A stretch of 5,609 nucleotides of DNA, from the NCBI GenBank assembly GCA_937871115.1, contig CALMXW010000105.1, positions 1-5,609 on the forward strand, given 5' to 3'. Made by a program: the position numbers and the translations under genes. Source of the DNA: an uncultured bacterium. GTDB lineage: Bacteria; Patescibacteriota; Minisyncoccia; Phycocordibacterales; CAIJYI01. The notes below the pieces were generated by a model. The model ran no database searches. It had not been told where the DNA came from and worked only from the letters and a program-made list of their open reading frames with translations. How positions within the stretch are numbered: the first letter of the stretch is position 1; every line of letters begins with the position of its first letter. Shown here piece after piece: positions 1 to 5,485 of the stretch.

Positions 1-1412
1 TCTGGAGGTGTGATGCCGTACATGTAGGTCTCACCAGTCAAGTACACATCTGTGTTTCGATAGATGTCAAACTTAACCGTTCGTCCTGCTGCACCTGCGC
101 CGATAAGGTCGCCGTGGATGTAGATTTCGATTGTTGAACCTTTGTCAACTACGACACCTGGTCCAAAGCTTGCGGTGTAGTACTTACCATCAGATGAAAC
201 TGTTGTTGGGTAGTCGGTACCACCAATGTTGACCATGAGGTCACCCAAGTCGTTTGATGATACTGAGCCAGACTGATTCCATCGGATAGACCATACGCGA
301 ATCTTTTCGGCTGATCCAGCTGTAAGCTTGATACCACCAAATTTAAGATTGGTTGTACCTACTGGCTGTGACTGCTGACTTACACCATAGATGTTTGTCG
401 TGACAGAACCGAGTGAAAGATTTGAGTTGATCGTGTGTGTTGCACCTGTGATTGGGAGTGATCCCGATACAGTTGCACTAGCGGCAGTGTTGATTGCTGT
501 AACCTGGAGTGATGCCACCTGTCCATTGTATGAAGAGAGGCTTGATCCCATGTTACCAGCGATCGTAAGTGTCTTTGAAGTTCCTGCCTTCACAACAAAC
601 GGATCGCCGACCATCACCTCATGGTTTGAGTTGAGAGTCTTTGAGATTCCGATCTGGAGTCCGTTTTCATCCAAGAGTACTACTCCTGAGAATACGGCAT
701 CCTGTGCGAGTCCTGTTCGAGCAACTGTTACGTTGTTGATTGTGACATCGCCACCTGTTGCTGTGACTGTGAATTTCGTGAACGGAATTCGAGCAGCACC
801 TGCTGGAGCGAGTGAGTTGACAGGCTGTGTTGCTGGCATTACTGAGAGTGACCCGACAACACCTGTTGTCGTTGTGCCTGTTCCTGTACCCGTACCTGTT
901 CCAGTGCCAGTACCTGTGCTTCCGCCCATTGTTGTGAGCTTAGCTCGTGTAGAAGCACCTACGAAGCCAGTACCTTTTGTGAGGCCTACTGGAGTGAGGA
1001 TGCTGCTAGCATACTTTTCCTGGAATTTGATAACTGCTGTTTTTGTCTTTGCTCCGAAATATGTGGATTCCATTCCTGGAGATCCTGCACCGGATGCAGC
1101 GACCATTGTCACTGGATCCATGTTGAGAACTTTCTGGAGGTTCAAAACGTCGGTACCCGTCATCCCCATTGAGAGGTTGCGAGTGAACGTATATCCTCCT
1201 GTGGCTGCTCCCGTGCCACCCTGCAAAGTCCCGAGCTGTGACTGCAACGACTGAATCGTTGCGAGCAAGCTTGCGATCTGAGCCTGTAAGTCTGCTGCCG
1301 TCTGCGCGCCTGCCGCAGGAATAAGCATTCCAAACGACATCGTGAGAGCGGTACCAAAACTTACGACTGCAGAGATAGCCTTGCCGGTCCGTGATTTCGT
1401 AAATCTATTCAT
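1..1412 (-). CDS. Secreted cell-surface protein with peptidoglycan-binding domain (3' end outside window)
   Basis: An open frame runs 470 codons from the ATG at 1412-1410 to the window edge without a stop, so the protein is C-terminally incomplete. Residues 1-36 form a signal peptide: a basic start (MNRFTKSRTGK), a hydrophobic stretch, then a likely cleavage after AGA-36. Residues 41-64 (DLQAQIASLLATIQSLQSQL) look like a short coiled coil. Residues about 75-162 match the PG_binding_1 pattern, with GTDVLNLQKVL, YFGAKTKTAVIKFQ and a final VGASTRAKL, which suggests cell-wall anchoring. A Thr-Gly repeat linker follows (from 166). The rest, from about 185, is rich in Thr, Ser, Val and Gly and looks like repeated beta-sandwich modules of S-layer or adhesin type. 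The visible part has no cysteine. The start is preceded by an A-rich stretch (tagtagaaaaaaag) and no clear Shine-Dalgarno. Large proteins of this architecture are common in Parcubacteria. The exact function (S-layer subunit, adhesin or pilus-like fibre) cannot be told from the visible portion. Confidence 0.85.
   Translation of the reverse strand, partial: MNRFTKSRTGKAISAVVSFGTALTMSFGMLIPAAGAQTAADLQAQIASLLATIQSLQSQLGTLQGGTGAATGGYTFTRNLSMGMTGTDVLNLQKVLNMDPVTMVAASGAGSPGMESTYFGAKTKTAVIKFQEKYASSILTPVGLTKGTGFVGASTRAKLTTMGGSTGTGTGTGTGTGTGTTTTGVVGSLSVMPATQPVNSLAPAGAARIPFTKFTVTATGGDVTINNVTVARTGLAQDAVFSGVVLLDENGLQIGISKTLNSNHEVMVGDPFVVKAGTSKTLTIAGNMGSSLSSYNGQVASLQVTAINTAASATVSGSLPITGATHTINSNLSLGSVTTNIYGVSQQSQPVGTTNLKFGGIKLTAGSAEKIRVWSIRWNQSGSVSSNDLGDLMVNIGGTDYPTTVSSDGKYYTASFGPGVVVDKGSTIEIYIHGDLIGAGAAGRTVKFDIYRNTDVYLTGETYMYGITPP
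876..917 (-). repeat. Thr-Gly dipeptide repeat (7 units) in the surface protein
   Basis: Seven consecutive Thr-Gly codon pairs (residues 166-179) are followed by Thr-Thr-Thr-Thr-Gly. At DNA level this is a degenerate 6-bp tandem repeat. Third codon positions vary (ACA, ACT, ACG; GGT, GGC, GGA), so the repeat is kept at protein level rather than being a fresh DNA expansion. It is a flexible spacer between the peptidoglycan-binding domain and the outer beta-rich part. The antisense reading gives a Val-Pro repeat, which is not a gene. Confidence 0.8.
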
Positions 1413-1476
1413 AATACTTTTTTTCTACTAATTAATTACTGATACAACATTTTGCTCGTGAGAGCTTAACGCTGGT

Positions 1477-1520
1477 GCACAGAGGGTACATTGGTTTCGA
1501 CCCCCAGCACCTTTCTGTGC
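1477..1520 (-). other. Potential leader hairpin upstream of the surface-protein gene
   Basis: In the mRNA sense, GCACAGA (1520-1514) can pair with TCTGTGC (1483-1477) over 7 bp. Directly inside, GGGT (1503-1500) pairs with ACCC (1487-1484) around a 12-nt loop, with a 10-nt bulge on the 5' side. Competing pairings exist: GCTGG (1471-1475) with CCAGC (1504-1508) and GGTGC (1474-1478) with GCACC (1507-1511), plus-strand coordinates. The hairpin ends about 65 nt upstream of the ATG. No known riboswitch or leader family is recognised. Confidence 0.3.
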
Positions 1521-1787
1521 GTATCCTCACAATAAAAATTTGAACTTCTTCGTTCTACTTCCGACTGCCTCATCCACGACCAAGATGAGACAACATTTTC
1601 GCCAACGGGCGAATCATGTCTGCGTCGTTATAACCACAACACCATAACTAACCTTCACTTCCGTGTGTCTGAATCTCCTTGTGATATGATATTTGGTTTT
1701 CAACGAGCTGACCGTCCGCCTGAGGGTTTCCTTTCTTTCGTTCCTTTCGCGTAGGTAAGAACAATACGCACTCAACCTTACTTGTAA

Positions 1788-1816
1788 ATTATAATCTGCG
1801 CGGAACGTACTGCAAA
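1788..1816 (-). promoter_or_regulatory. Possible sigma-70-type promoter toward the surface-protein gene
   Basis: On the minus strand a perfect -10 hexamer TATAAT (1793-1788) lies 17 bp downstream of TTTGCA (1816-1811), a 4-of-6 match to the -35 consensus. Transcription would start near 1781, about 370 nt before the surface-protein ATG. The -10 site is nearly palindromic (ATTATAAT), but no matching -35 exists on the plus strand. No better promoter was found closer to the gene. Confidence 0.4.
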
Positions 1817-1824
1817 ATTGCAAA

Positions 1825-1833
1825 TGTGGATAA
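1825..1833 (-). promoter_or_regulatory. DnaA-box-like 9-mer
   Basis: The minus strand reads TTATCCACA, an exact match to the DnaA box consensus. It lies 5 bp from a 12-bp inverted repeat and just upstream of the possible promoter at 1788-1816. A single 9-mer can arise by chance in a window of this size, and no clear second box or AT-rich unwinding element accompanies it. An origin is therefore not supported; a DnaA-regulated promoter remains possible. Confidence 0.25.
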
Positions 1834-1838
1834 CTGAA

Positions 1839-1889
1839 TCAATCTACTCAATGTCAATCCGCGTGACGCAGATGAGCTGAGTAGATTGA
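1839..1889. repeat. 12-bp perfect inverted repeat
   Basis: TCAATCTACTCA (1839-1850) and TGAGTAGATTGA (1878-1889) are exact reverse complements separated by 27 nt. The loop holds a smaller GCGT-G-ACGC dyad. Neither side has the T-run of an intrinsic terminator, and the gene upstream already has one at 1950-1975. The repeat lies 23 bp upstream of the -35 element at 1811-1816. Possible roles are an operator, an RNA hairpin or a remnant of a small mobile element. Confidence 0.65.
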
Positions 1890-1949
1890 GGCAATATTCT
1901 TCCACAATTGCACCAGCAAGTATCGCATTTCAGAAAATGAAAGTCAAGC

Positions 1950-1975
1950 AAAAAACAGAGGGAAACCACCTGTTT
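1950..1975 (-). terminator. Intrinsic terminator of the winged-helix gene
   Basis: On the minus strand, 26 nt after the TAA at 2004-2002, AAACAGGTGG and CCCTCTGTTT form a stem of up to 10 bp with one mismatch and one G-U pair, around a TTT loop. A run of six T (1955-1950) overlaps the end of the stem. Position, orientation and T-run fit a rho-independent terminator, though the stem is only moderately GC-rich. Confidence 0.6.
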
Positions 1976-2001
1976 AAGCAGACGTCTATGGAGGGCAAAA
2001 A

Positions 2002-2847
2002 TTACCGAAGAGAGTACTTACTCCAACGTCTTTCGCCGTTTCGTCTCACCAGCCCGGCCTGCACCAAAGCAGTGATTTCACGCTGGATAGTCTTTTCTCC
2101 AGTGCCCGGAAAAGAGGCCATTACTTCGCCAATTGTCGCCTCCCCTTTGTCCTTTATTGCCTGGATTACCGCCTCGCGACGAGAGAGCATCTGATCCTTT
2201 TTTTTCTGGTACGTTGACTCTGTTTTACTCAAAAGGTCGCCCTTTGATTCACCGTTTGACCGGTTTTGGGGGGGAGAATATTGGGTGGATTTTTGACGAG
2301 GGAGACTCGTGCTTTGTTCCCGATTTGGGTCAAGCTGACGGGAGGTATTTATGGGTGCGGAGGCGGAAGGATTCGAACCCTCGGTAAGAAGTGACTCGCC
2401 AGGAAGGGTGAAAAACTCTGAGGAAAAGACGACACTTTCACTGGGTGAAAAGAGTCGCGCTCGGAGGATTTCTTGAAGGGAGAGAAACTCGCTTTTGAGA
2501 ACATCTGCATTCATGCGGGAGATGAGCTCTGTGGACACAGCGATCTCCAAAAATGAAATGATACTTTCAATACCATCAAGCGCCCGACGAGCGGCGTTTT
2601 TTCTATCGGACAAAAGAAGATGATTGAGTGAGTGGATCCCGAGCAAAACAGAAAGTCCGAGTTCGCGAAGTTGTCGCTTCATTGGCTCTGTGTCCGATAG
2701 AAAGTCCGTGAGCATGTAGACAGCTGTCATCAATTTTTCTGTCTTTTTTGAAATATACCAAATATACTGTGTTTCTTCAGGGACACTTTTTTTCGAACCA
2801 ACTTCTTGGACTTTTGTTTCTTTGTTTGTGTCTTTTGTGGTTTCCAT
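2002..2847 (-). CDS. Uncharacterised helical protein with C-terminal winged-helix domain
   Basis: This is a 281-residue protein that I do not recognise as a named family. Residues 1-24 are polar and lysine-rich. Residues 25-133 are predicted to be almost entirely helical (for example TEKLMTAVYMLTDFL and LRELGLSVLLGIHSLNHLLL), perhaps a helical bundle for dimerisation or ligand binding. Residues about 150-218 are a disordered Ser/Gln/Asn/Pro-rich linker. Residues 222-280 form a winged helix of DeoR/MarR-like pattern: RREAVIQAIKDKGEATIGEV, then TGEKTIQREITALVQAGLV and a wing ending in WSKYSL. A DNA-binding regulator is the natural inference. The ATG at 2847 is fixed by an in-frame TAG 6 nt upstream. 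It has no Shine-Dalgarno but a C/A-rich, U-poor leader. The gene is divergent to ftsK and has its own consensus promoter and terminator. Two oddities are a tRNA-like segment encoding residues 156-164 and homopolymer runs A8 (2205-2198) and C7 (2274-2268) in the linker. Confidence 0.8.
   Translation of the reverse strand: METTKDTNKETKVQEVGSKKSVPEETQYIWYISKKTEKLMTAVYMLTDFLSDTEPMKRQLRELGLSVLLGIHSLNHLLLSDRKNAARRALDGIESIISFLEIAVSTELISRMNADVLKSEFLSLQEILRARLFSPSESVVFSSEFFTLPGESLLTEGSNPSASAPINTSRQLDPNREQSTSLPRQKSTQYSPPQNRSNGESKGDLLSKTESTYQKKKDQMLSRREAVIQAIKDKGEATIGEVMASFPGTGEKTIQREITALVQAGLVRRNGERRWSKYSLR
2358..2382 (-). other. tRNA 3'-end fragment (T arm plus acceptor strand) inside the coding region
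   Basis: Read on the minus strand from 2382, GAGGG pairs with CCTTC (one G-U) around the invariant T loop TTCGAAT. CGCCTCC then follows as an acceptor 3' strand, and G occupies the discriminator position. Spacing is exactly that of tRNA positions 49-73. The complementary acceptor 5' strand would be GGAGGCG, as in many bacterial tRNA-Ser genes. The bases after the discriminator are CACCCA, so no exact CCA is encoded. No D arm, anticodon arm or variable arm is found upstream, so this is not an intact tRNA. It is read in frame as EGSNPSAS, a familiar signature of translated tRNA 3' ends. Confidence 0.65.
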
Positions 2848-2874
2848 TTTTGTCTATTTGTTTGATGTCTTTTT

Positions 2875-2940
2875 GTATGTCTCTTACTTTGTCCTTCATT
2901 TCCTGTCCTTTTACTTTTGTCCATTATATAAAAGACATAC
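2875..2940. repeat. 8-bp inverted repeat flanking the -10 element of the winged-helix gene
   Basis: GTATGTCT (2875-2882) and AGACATAC (2933-2940) are exact reverse complements. One arm lies in the -35/-10 spacer and the other about 35 bp into the transcribed leader. Both arms contain a TGTC/GACA core shared with the wider motif cluster. An autoregulatory operator is plausible but unproven. Confidence 0.4.
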
Positions 2941-2951
2941 CCATTTGTCAA
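2923..2951 (-). promoter_or_regulatory. Perfect consensus sigma-70 promoter of the winged-helix gene
   Basis: On the minus strand, TTGACA (2951-2946) and TATAAT (2928-2923) are separated by exactly 17 bp, a 12-of-12 match to the housekeeping consensus. The predicted start near 2917 leaves a leader of about 70 nt before the ATG at 2847. So strong a core promoter on a regulator-like gene suggests either high expression or tight repression. Confidence 0.88.
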
Positions 2952-3002
2952 GGTGTCTTTTACCTTTAAAACACAGGGGAAATGGCGGGGATAACTCTTT
3001 TT

Positions 3003-3011
3003 TGCTATCAT
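3003..3011 (+). promoter_or_regulatory. Possible extended -10 promoter for ftsK
   Basis: TGC-TATCAT resembles an extended -10 element (TGN followed by a TATAAT-like hexamer, 5 of 6). No good -35 is found 17 bp upstream. The predicted start falls at or within a base of the ATG at 3018, so the mRNA could be leaderless. A competing possibility is transcription from further upstream, near the TTGTCA at 2945-2950. Confidence 0.4.
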
Positions 3012-3017
3012 GTACCC

Positions 3018-5258
3018 ATGGCAGACGACTCAAAACCATCCTACGAAAACAAAGGTGGGAATGTGAAAAAAAACGGTCGAGGGAAGGGGCCTGAGAAGCT
3101 CCCCCTCATTAAAAAAGAGACCCAGCACACCGTGCTCGGAATCATCTTTTCTGTACTCGCGGTATTCTTTTTCCTTGCGCCTTTTGCGATGGCTGGGATA
3201 GCTGGGACGGCGCTCTACAACGTACTCGAGCTCCTCTTTGGCGCCGGATTTTTCCTCCTCCCACTTCTCTTTCTTCTCCTTGGGATTTCTTTTTTCAAAT
3301 CCATCGAGCCACACGTGGCGGCACGAGTCCTTGTCGGATCTCTTCTCTTTTTCCTCTCCGGACTCGGGCTTCTCGGGCTTCCGCTCGCTGATACTTATGG
3401 TGGCTTGATAGGACATTACGTAGCTCTGCCACTCGAAAAGTTTTTCGATATCTATGCGAGTGCCCTCTTTCTTTTTGCCCTTTTCCTCATCTCTTTGGTA
3501 GTAATTTTTGACGCTCGTCCGAAAGCAGAATTTTTCTCCGCTCTTCTTGCTCCCCTGCGCGCTCTCCGGAACCGAAAAAAAGAAATGGGACCTGACCTGT
3601 CTGCGCAAGCAGGCATGAAAGTAACGTCTGGCGGAGAAACTTTGGCAACTATCGCGCTCTCAAAAGAAGTCGAAGCGTCTGTTTCTTCTGCTCACAATAC
3701 CAACCAAGAAAACGATACCGACAGCGCACCGCGCGCACCCGAAATGCTTCCAAAAAAGAAAAGCGAGGAGGAAGAATTCGCAGAAGAAATTCACGAGAAA
3801 AAAGTGTACACTCCGGCGAAAAATTTTGTCCCCCCTCCCCTTTCGCTTCTCGAGAAAGATTCTGGCCGACCAGATGTGGGCGATGTGAAGGGCAACGCCA
3901 ACATCATCCGCCGCACACTCTCCAACTTCGGCATTGTGGTGGAGATGGATGAAGTTTCTATCGGGCCATCGGTCACCAGGTACGCACTCAAACCCGCCGA
4001 GGGAGTGAAGCTCGCAAAAATCATTGGGCTCACCAACGAGCTCGCCCTCGCCCTCGCCGCCCACCCGGTACGCGTCGAGGCTCCTATCCCCGGCACATCG
4101 CTCGTGGGCATCGAAGTCCCCAACCGTGCGAAGACGACCGTCGGCCTCGCCACGGCGCTTTCCACAAAAGAATTCCAAGACTCACCCCACCCACTCCTCG
4201 CCTCTCTCGGCAAGAGCATCTCTGGAAAATGCCATTTCGCAAATATCGCAAAAATGCCACACCTCCTCATCGCGGGTGCTACTGGGTCGGGAAAGAGCGT
4301 CATGGTACACACCATGATCACCTCACTCCTTTATAGAAACTCTCCCGACACCCTCCGCTTCATTATGATCGACCCAAAGCGCGTCGAGCTCACTCTCTAT
4401 AATGGAATACCTCAGCTCTTCACGCCGGTCATCACCGACGCCAAGCGAGCCATCATGGCGCTCCGCTGGGCCGCGAAAGAAATGGATCGGCGCTACGACC
4501 TCTTCGAGGGCGAGGCGGTGCGTGATATTCAGTCGTATCACAAAAATATTCCCGACGGCGAGCCACTCCCCTACATCGTCATCGTCATCGACGAGCTTGC
4601 AGACATCATGCAGAGCTATCCGCGCGAACTCGAAGCGGCAATCGTCCGCCTCGCACAGATGAGTCGCGCCGTGGGCATACACCTCGTGCTCTCCACCCAG
4701 CGCCCGTCGGTCAATGTCATCACCGGTCTCATCAAAGCCAACATCCCTTCTCGCATCGCCCTTCAGGTATCATCGCAGATAGACTCTCGTACCATTCTCG
4801 ACGCTTCCGGCGCAGAAAAACTTCTTGGCGCAGGTGACATGCTCTATATGTCGGGAGAAATGTCCAAGCCTATCCGCCTTCAGAGTGCTTTTGTTTCCGA
4901 AGGCGAAGTAAAGAAGGTCGTGCAGTATCTCGTAAAGCAATACGAAGACACTCCGCCTGACGAGATCACCCTTTCCGATCTCCCAGACAAAAATGCCATC
5001 TTTAGTACGAGCCTCGACCCCGATGGAGCGAGCGGAGACGATGACGATCTCTACGAAGATGCGCGAATGGCCGTGATCGAAGCGGGAAAAGCCTCTACCT
5101 CCTACCTCCAACGCAAACTCAAGATCGGATACGCCCGTGCGGCGCGGCTCATCGACCTCCTCGAGGAGCGTGGCGTCGTCGGCCCTGGCGACGGAGCCAA
5201 ACCTCGCGAAGTTCTCGAATCTCGTGGCGGAGTTGTGGAAGAAATGGCAGGAGAATAA
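3018..5258 (+). CDS. ftsK: FtsK/SpoIIIE-family septal DNA translocase
   Basis: This 746-residue ATP-driven DNA pump is anchored at the division septum, where it clears chromosomal DNA and brings sister chromosomes together for XerCD recombination. Residues about 38-165 contain four membrane segments (for example GIIFSVLAVFFFLAPFAM and FLLPLLFLLLGISFF). An acidic, charged linker follows to about 285, then the alpha domain. The RecA-like motor has Walker A GATGSGKS at 420-427, Walker B IVIVIDELAD with Asp-Glu at 525-526, and family motifs STQRPSVNVITGLIKANIP and DSRTILD. The C-terminal gamma winged helix (about 675-735) has IGYARAARLIDLLEE, the DNA-orienting domain that reads polar chromosome motifs. 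The length resembles SpoIIIE rather than the long E. coli FtsK. The start is uncertain: ATG 3018 (MADDSKPS) suits a leaderless mRNA, ATG 2982 adds 12 atypical residues, and GTG 3063 is preceded by AGGTGG. The frame is intact. The next promoter begins 7 bp after the stop, and no terminator is seen between. Confidence 0.95.
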   Translation: MADDSKPSYENKGGNVKKNGRGKGPEKLPLIKKETQHTVLGIIFSVLAVFFFLAPFAMAGIAGTALYNVLELLFGAGFFLLPLLFLLLGISFFKSIEPHVAARVLVGSLLFFLSGLGLLGLPLADTYGGLIGHYVALPLEKFFDIYASALFLFALFLISLVVIFDARPKAEFFSALLAPLRALRNRKKEMGPDLSAQAGMKVTSGGETLATIALSKEVEASVSSAHNTNQENDTDSAPRAPEMLPKKKSEEEEFAEEIHEKKVYTPAKNFVPPPLSLLEKDSGRPDVGDVKGNANIIRRTLSNFGIVVEMDEVSIGPSVTRYALKPAEGVKLAKIIGLTNELALALAAHPVRVEAPIPGTSLVGIEVPNRAKTTVGLATALSTKEFQDSPHPLLASLGKSISGKCHFANIAKMPHLLIAGATGSGKSVMVHTMITSLLYRNSPDTLRFIMIDPKRVELTLYNGIPQLFTPVITDAKRAIMALRWAAKEMDRRYDLFEGEAVRDIQSYHKNIPDGEPLPYIVIVIDELADIMQSYPRELEAAIVRLAQMSRAVGIHLVLSTQRPSVNVITGLIKANIPSRIALQVSSQIDSRTILDASGAEKLLGAGDMLYMSGEMSKPIRLQSAFVSEGEVKKVVQYLVKQYEDTPPDEITLSDLPDKNAIFSTSLDPDGASGDDDDLYEDARMAVIEAGKASTSYLQRKLKIGYARAARLIDLLEERGVVGPGDGAKPREVLESRGGVVEEMAGE

Positions 5259-5265
5259 AAACCAC

Positions 5266-5293
5266 TTGACACGTATTTTCGGTTGTGTATAGT
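5266..5293 (+). promoter_or_regulatory. Strong sigma-70-type promoter downstream of ftsK
   Basis: A perfect -35 TTGACA (5266-5271) is followed after 16 bp by TATAGT (5288-5293), a 5-of-6 match to the -10 consensus. The predicted start is near 5300. It begins 7 bp after the ftsK stop codon, so the downstream unit is transcribed independently of ftsK. Confidence 0.8.
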
Positions 5294-5298
5294 AGTAG

Positions 5299-5314
5299 AT
5301 GTGCATCCGCACAT
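5299..5314 (+). other. 5'-terminal hairpin of the downstream transcript
   Basis: ATGTGC (5299-5304) and GCACAT (5309-5314) form a perfect 6-bp stem with an ATCC loop, located at the predicted transcription start. Such 5' hairpins commonly protect transcripts from decay. It could also be an operator dyad. Confidence 0.5.
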
Positions 5315-5329
5315 TGTCATCAACCAACC

Positions 5330-5333
5330 GGAG
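5330..5333 (+). promoter_or_regulatory. Ribosome binding site of the 45-codon ORF
   Basis: GGAG is placed 8 nt before the ATG at 5342. It is one of the few clear Shine-Dalgarno elements in the window. It selects this ATG over the in-frame GTG at 5285, which overlaps the -10 element and could not be translated from this promoter. Confidence 0.6.
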
Positions 5334-5341
5334 AATACCCG

Positions 5342-5479
5342 ATGAGACGAAGGCGAAACGAAACCATCCAGAGAACACCAAGTATGCTATCCGGTGGCTG
5401 CCACAACGGCGCCATGAAGACTGTTGCCTACTGCGCCCACGCCCCCGACCTGCCCGCGTACATCATCCTGGTCATCTGA
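5342..5479 (+). CDS. Small protein or leader peptide, 45 residues, unrecognised
   Basis: The ORF has its own promoter and a GGAG ribosome binding site, and ends in TGA at 5477-5479. The product starts with a basic cluster (MRRRR, encoded by AGA CGA AGG CGA), contains two cysteines and three histidines in its middle (GGCHNG, YCAHAP) and ends in a hydrophobic YIILVI. From about codon 18 onward, third positions are almost all G or C, unlike the other genes of the window. The product has no recognised domain, no convincing signal peptide and only a short hydrophobic tail. It may be a genuine small protein or a leader peptide whose translation influences the folding of the RNA directly downstream. 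A non-coding explanation, with an ORF arising by chance in a structured RNA, is also possible. Confidence 0.5.
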   Translation: MRRRRNETIQRTPSMLSGGCHNGAMKTVAYCAHAPDLPAYIILVI

Positions 5480-5485
5480 CCATCG

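Larger units (their letters stand above)
1413..2001. other. 589-base non-coding region between two minus-strand genes
   Basis: No convincing protein gene is visible on either strand. The longest frame (1614-1823 minus) would need a TTG start, has no ribosome binding site and shows no recognisable protein pattern. Its recognisable contents are the terminator of the upstream gene (1950-1975), a 12-bp inverted repeat (1839-1889), a DnaA-box-like 9-mer (1825-1833), a possible promoter (1788-1816), a small hairpin TTCGCC-AACG-GGCGAA (1598-1613) and a larger foldable segment (1477-1520). If the promoter at 1788-1816 is used, the surface-protein mRNA has a leader of roughly 370 nt. Confidence 0.6.
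2829..2957. repeat. Cluster of nine TGTC (GACA) motifs in the divergent promoter region
   Basis: TGTC occurs on the plus strand at 2829, 2851, 2866, 2878, 2890, 2904, 2918, 2946 and 2954 (first base). Neighbouring copies from 2851 to 2918 are 12 to 15 bp apart, and the next gap is 28 bp. About half a copy would be expected by chance in 129 bp. Most copies sit in a TGTC-pyrimidine-T context. The array covers the -35 element, the untranslated leader and the first codons of the winged-helix gene. It may be a set of protein-binding half sites, or a biased A-rich leader sequence with GACA words. Confidence 0.5.

Noticed and set aside
391..1254. 287-codon plus-strand frame with a Val-Pro repeat
   Set aside because: It lies antisense to the surface-protein gene; its Val-Pro repeat is the reverse reading of the Thr-Gly codons, and it has no promoter, ribosome site or protein-like domain pattern.
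1471..1520. tRNA-like or tmRNA-like T arm around GGTTTCGACCCC
   Set aside because: The base that should close the T stem (position 53) is T facing C, acceptor pairing is absent, and no tag-peptide frame or D arm can be found.
1788..1910. Chromosome origin based on the DnaA-box 9-mer
   Set aside because: Only one exact box is present; TCTTCCACA near 1898 has two mismatches, and there is no box cluster, unwinding region or dnaA/dnaN nearby.
2137..2382. Permuted tRNA gene: GGAGGCG at 2143-2137 (minus) could pair with the acceptor strand at 2359-2365
   Set aside because: GGAGGCG here encodes part of the conserved winged helix (GEATIGEV), no D arm or anticodon arm accompanies it, and permuted tRNAs are not known from this kind of bacterium.
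2730..3011. Lysine-rich 93-codon minus-strand frame across the winged-helix leader
   Set aside because: Its first codons lie upstream of the mapped promoter elements, it overlaps the real gene in another frame, and the Lys-rich composition simply reflects the A-rich leader.
3030..5381. Several long minus-strand frames opposite ftsK
   Set aside because: They are shadows produced by the codon bias of ftsK; their compositions are implausible and no start signals precede them.
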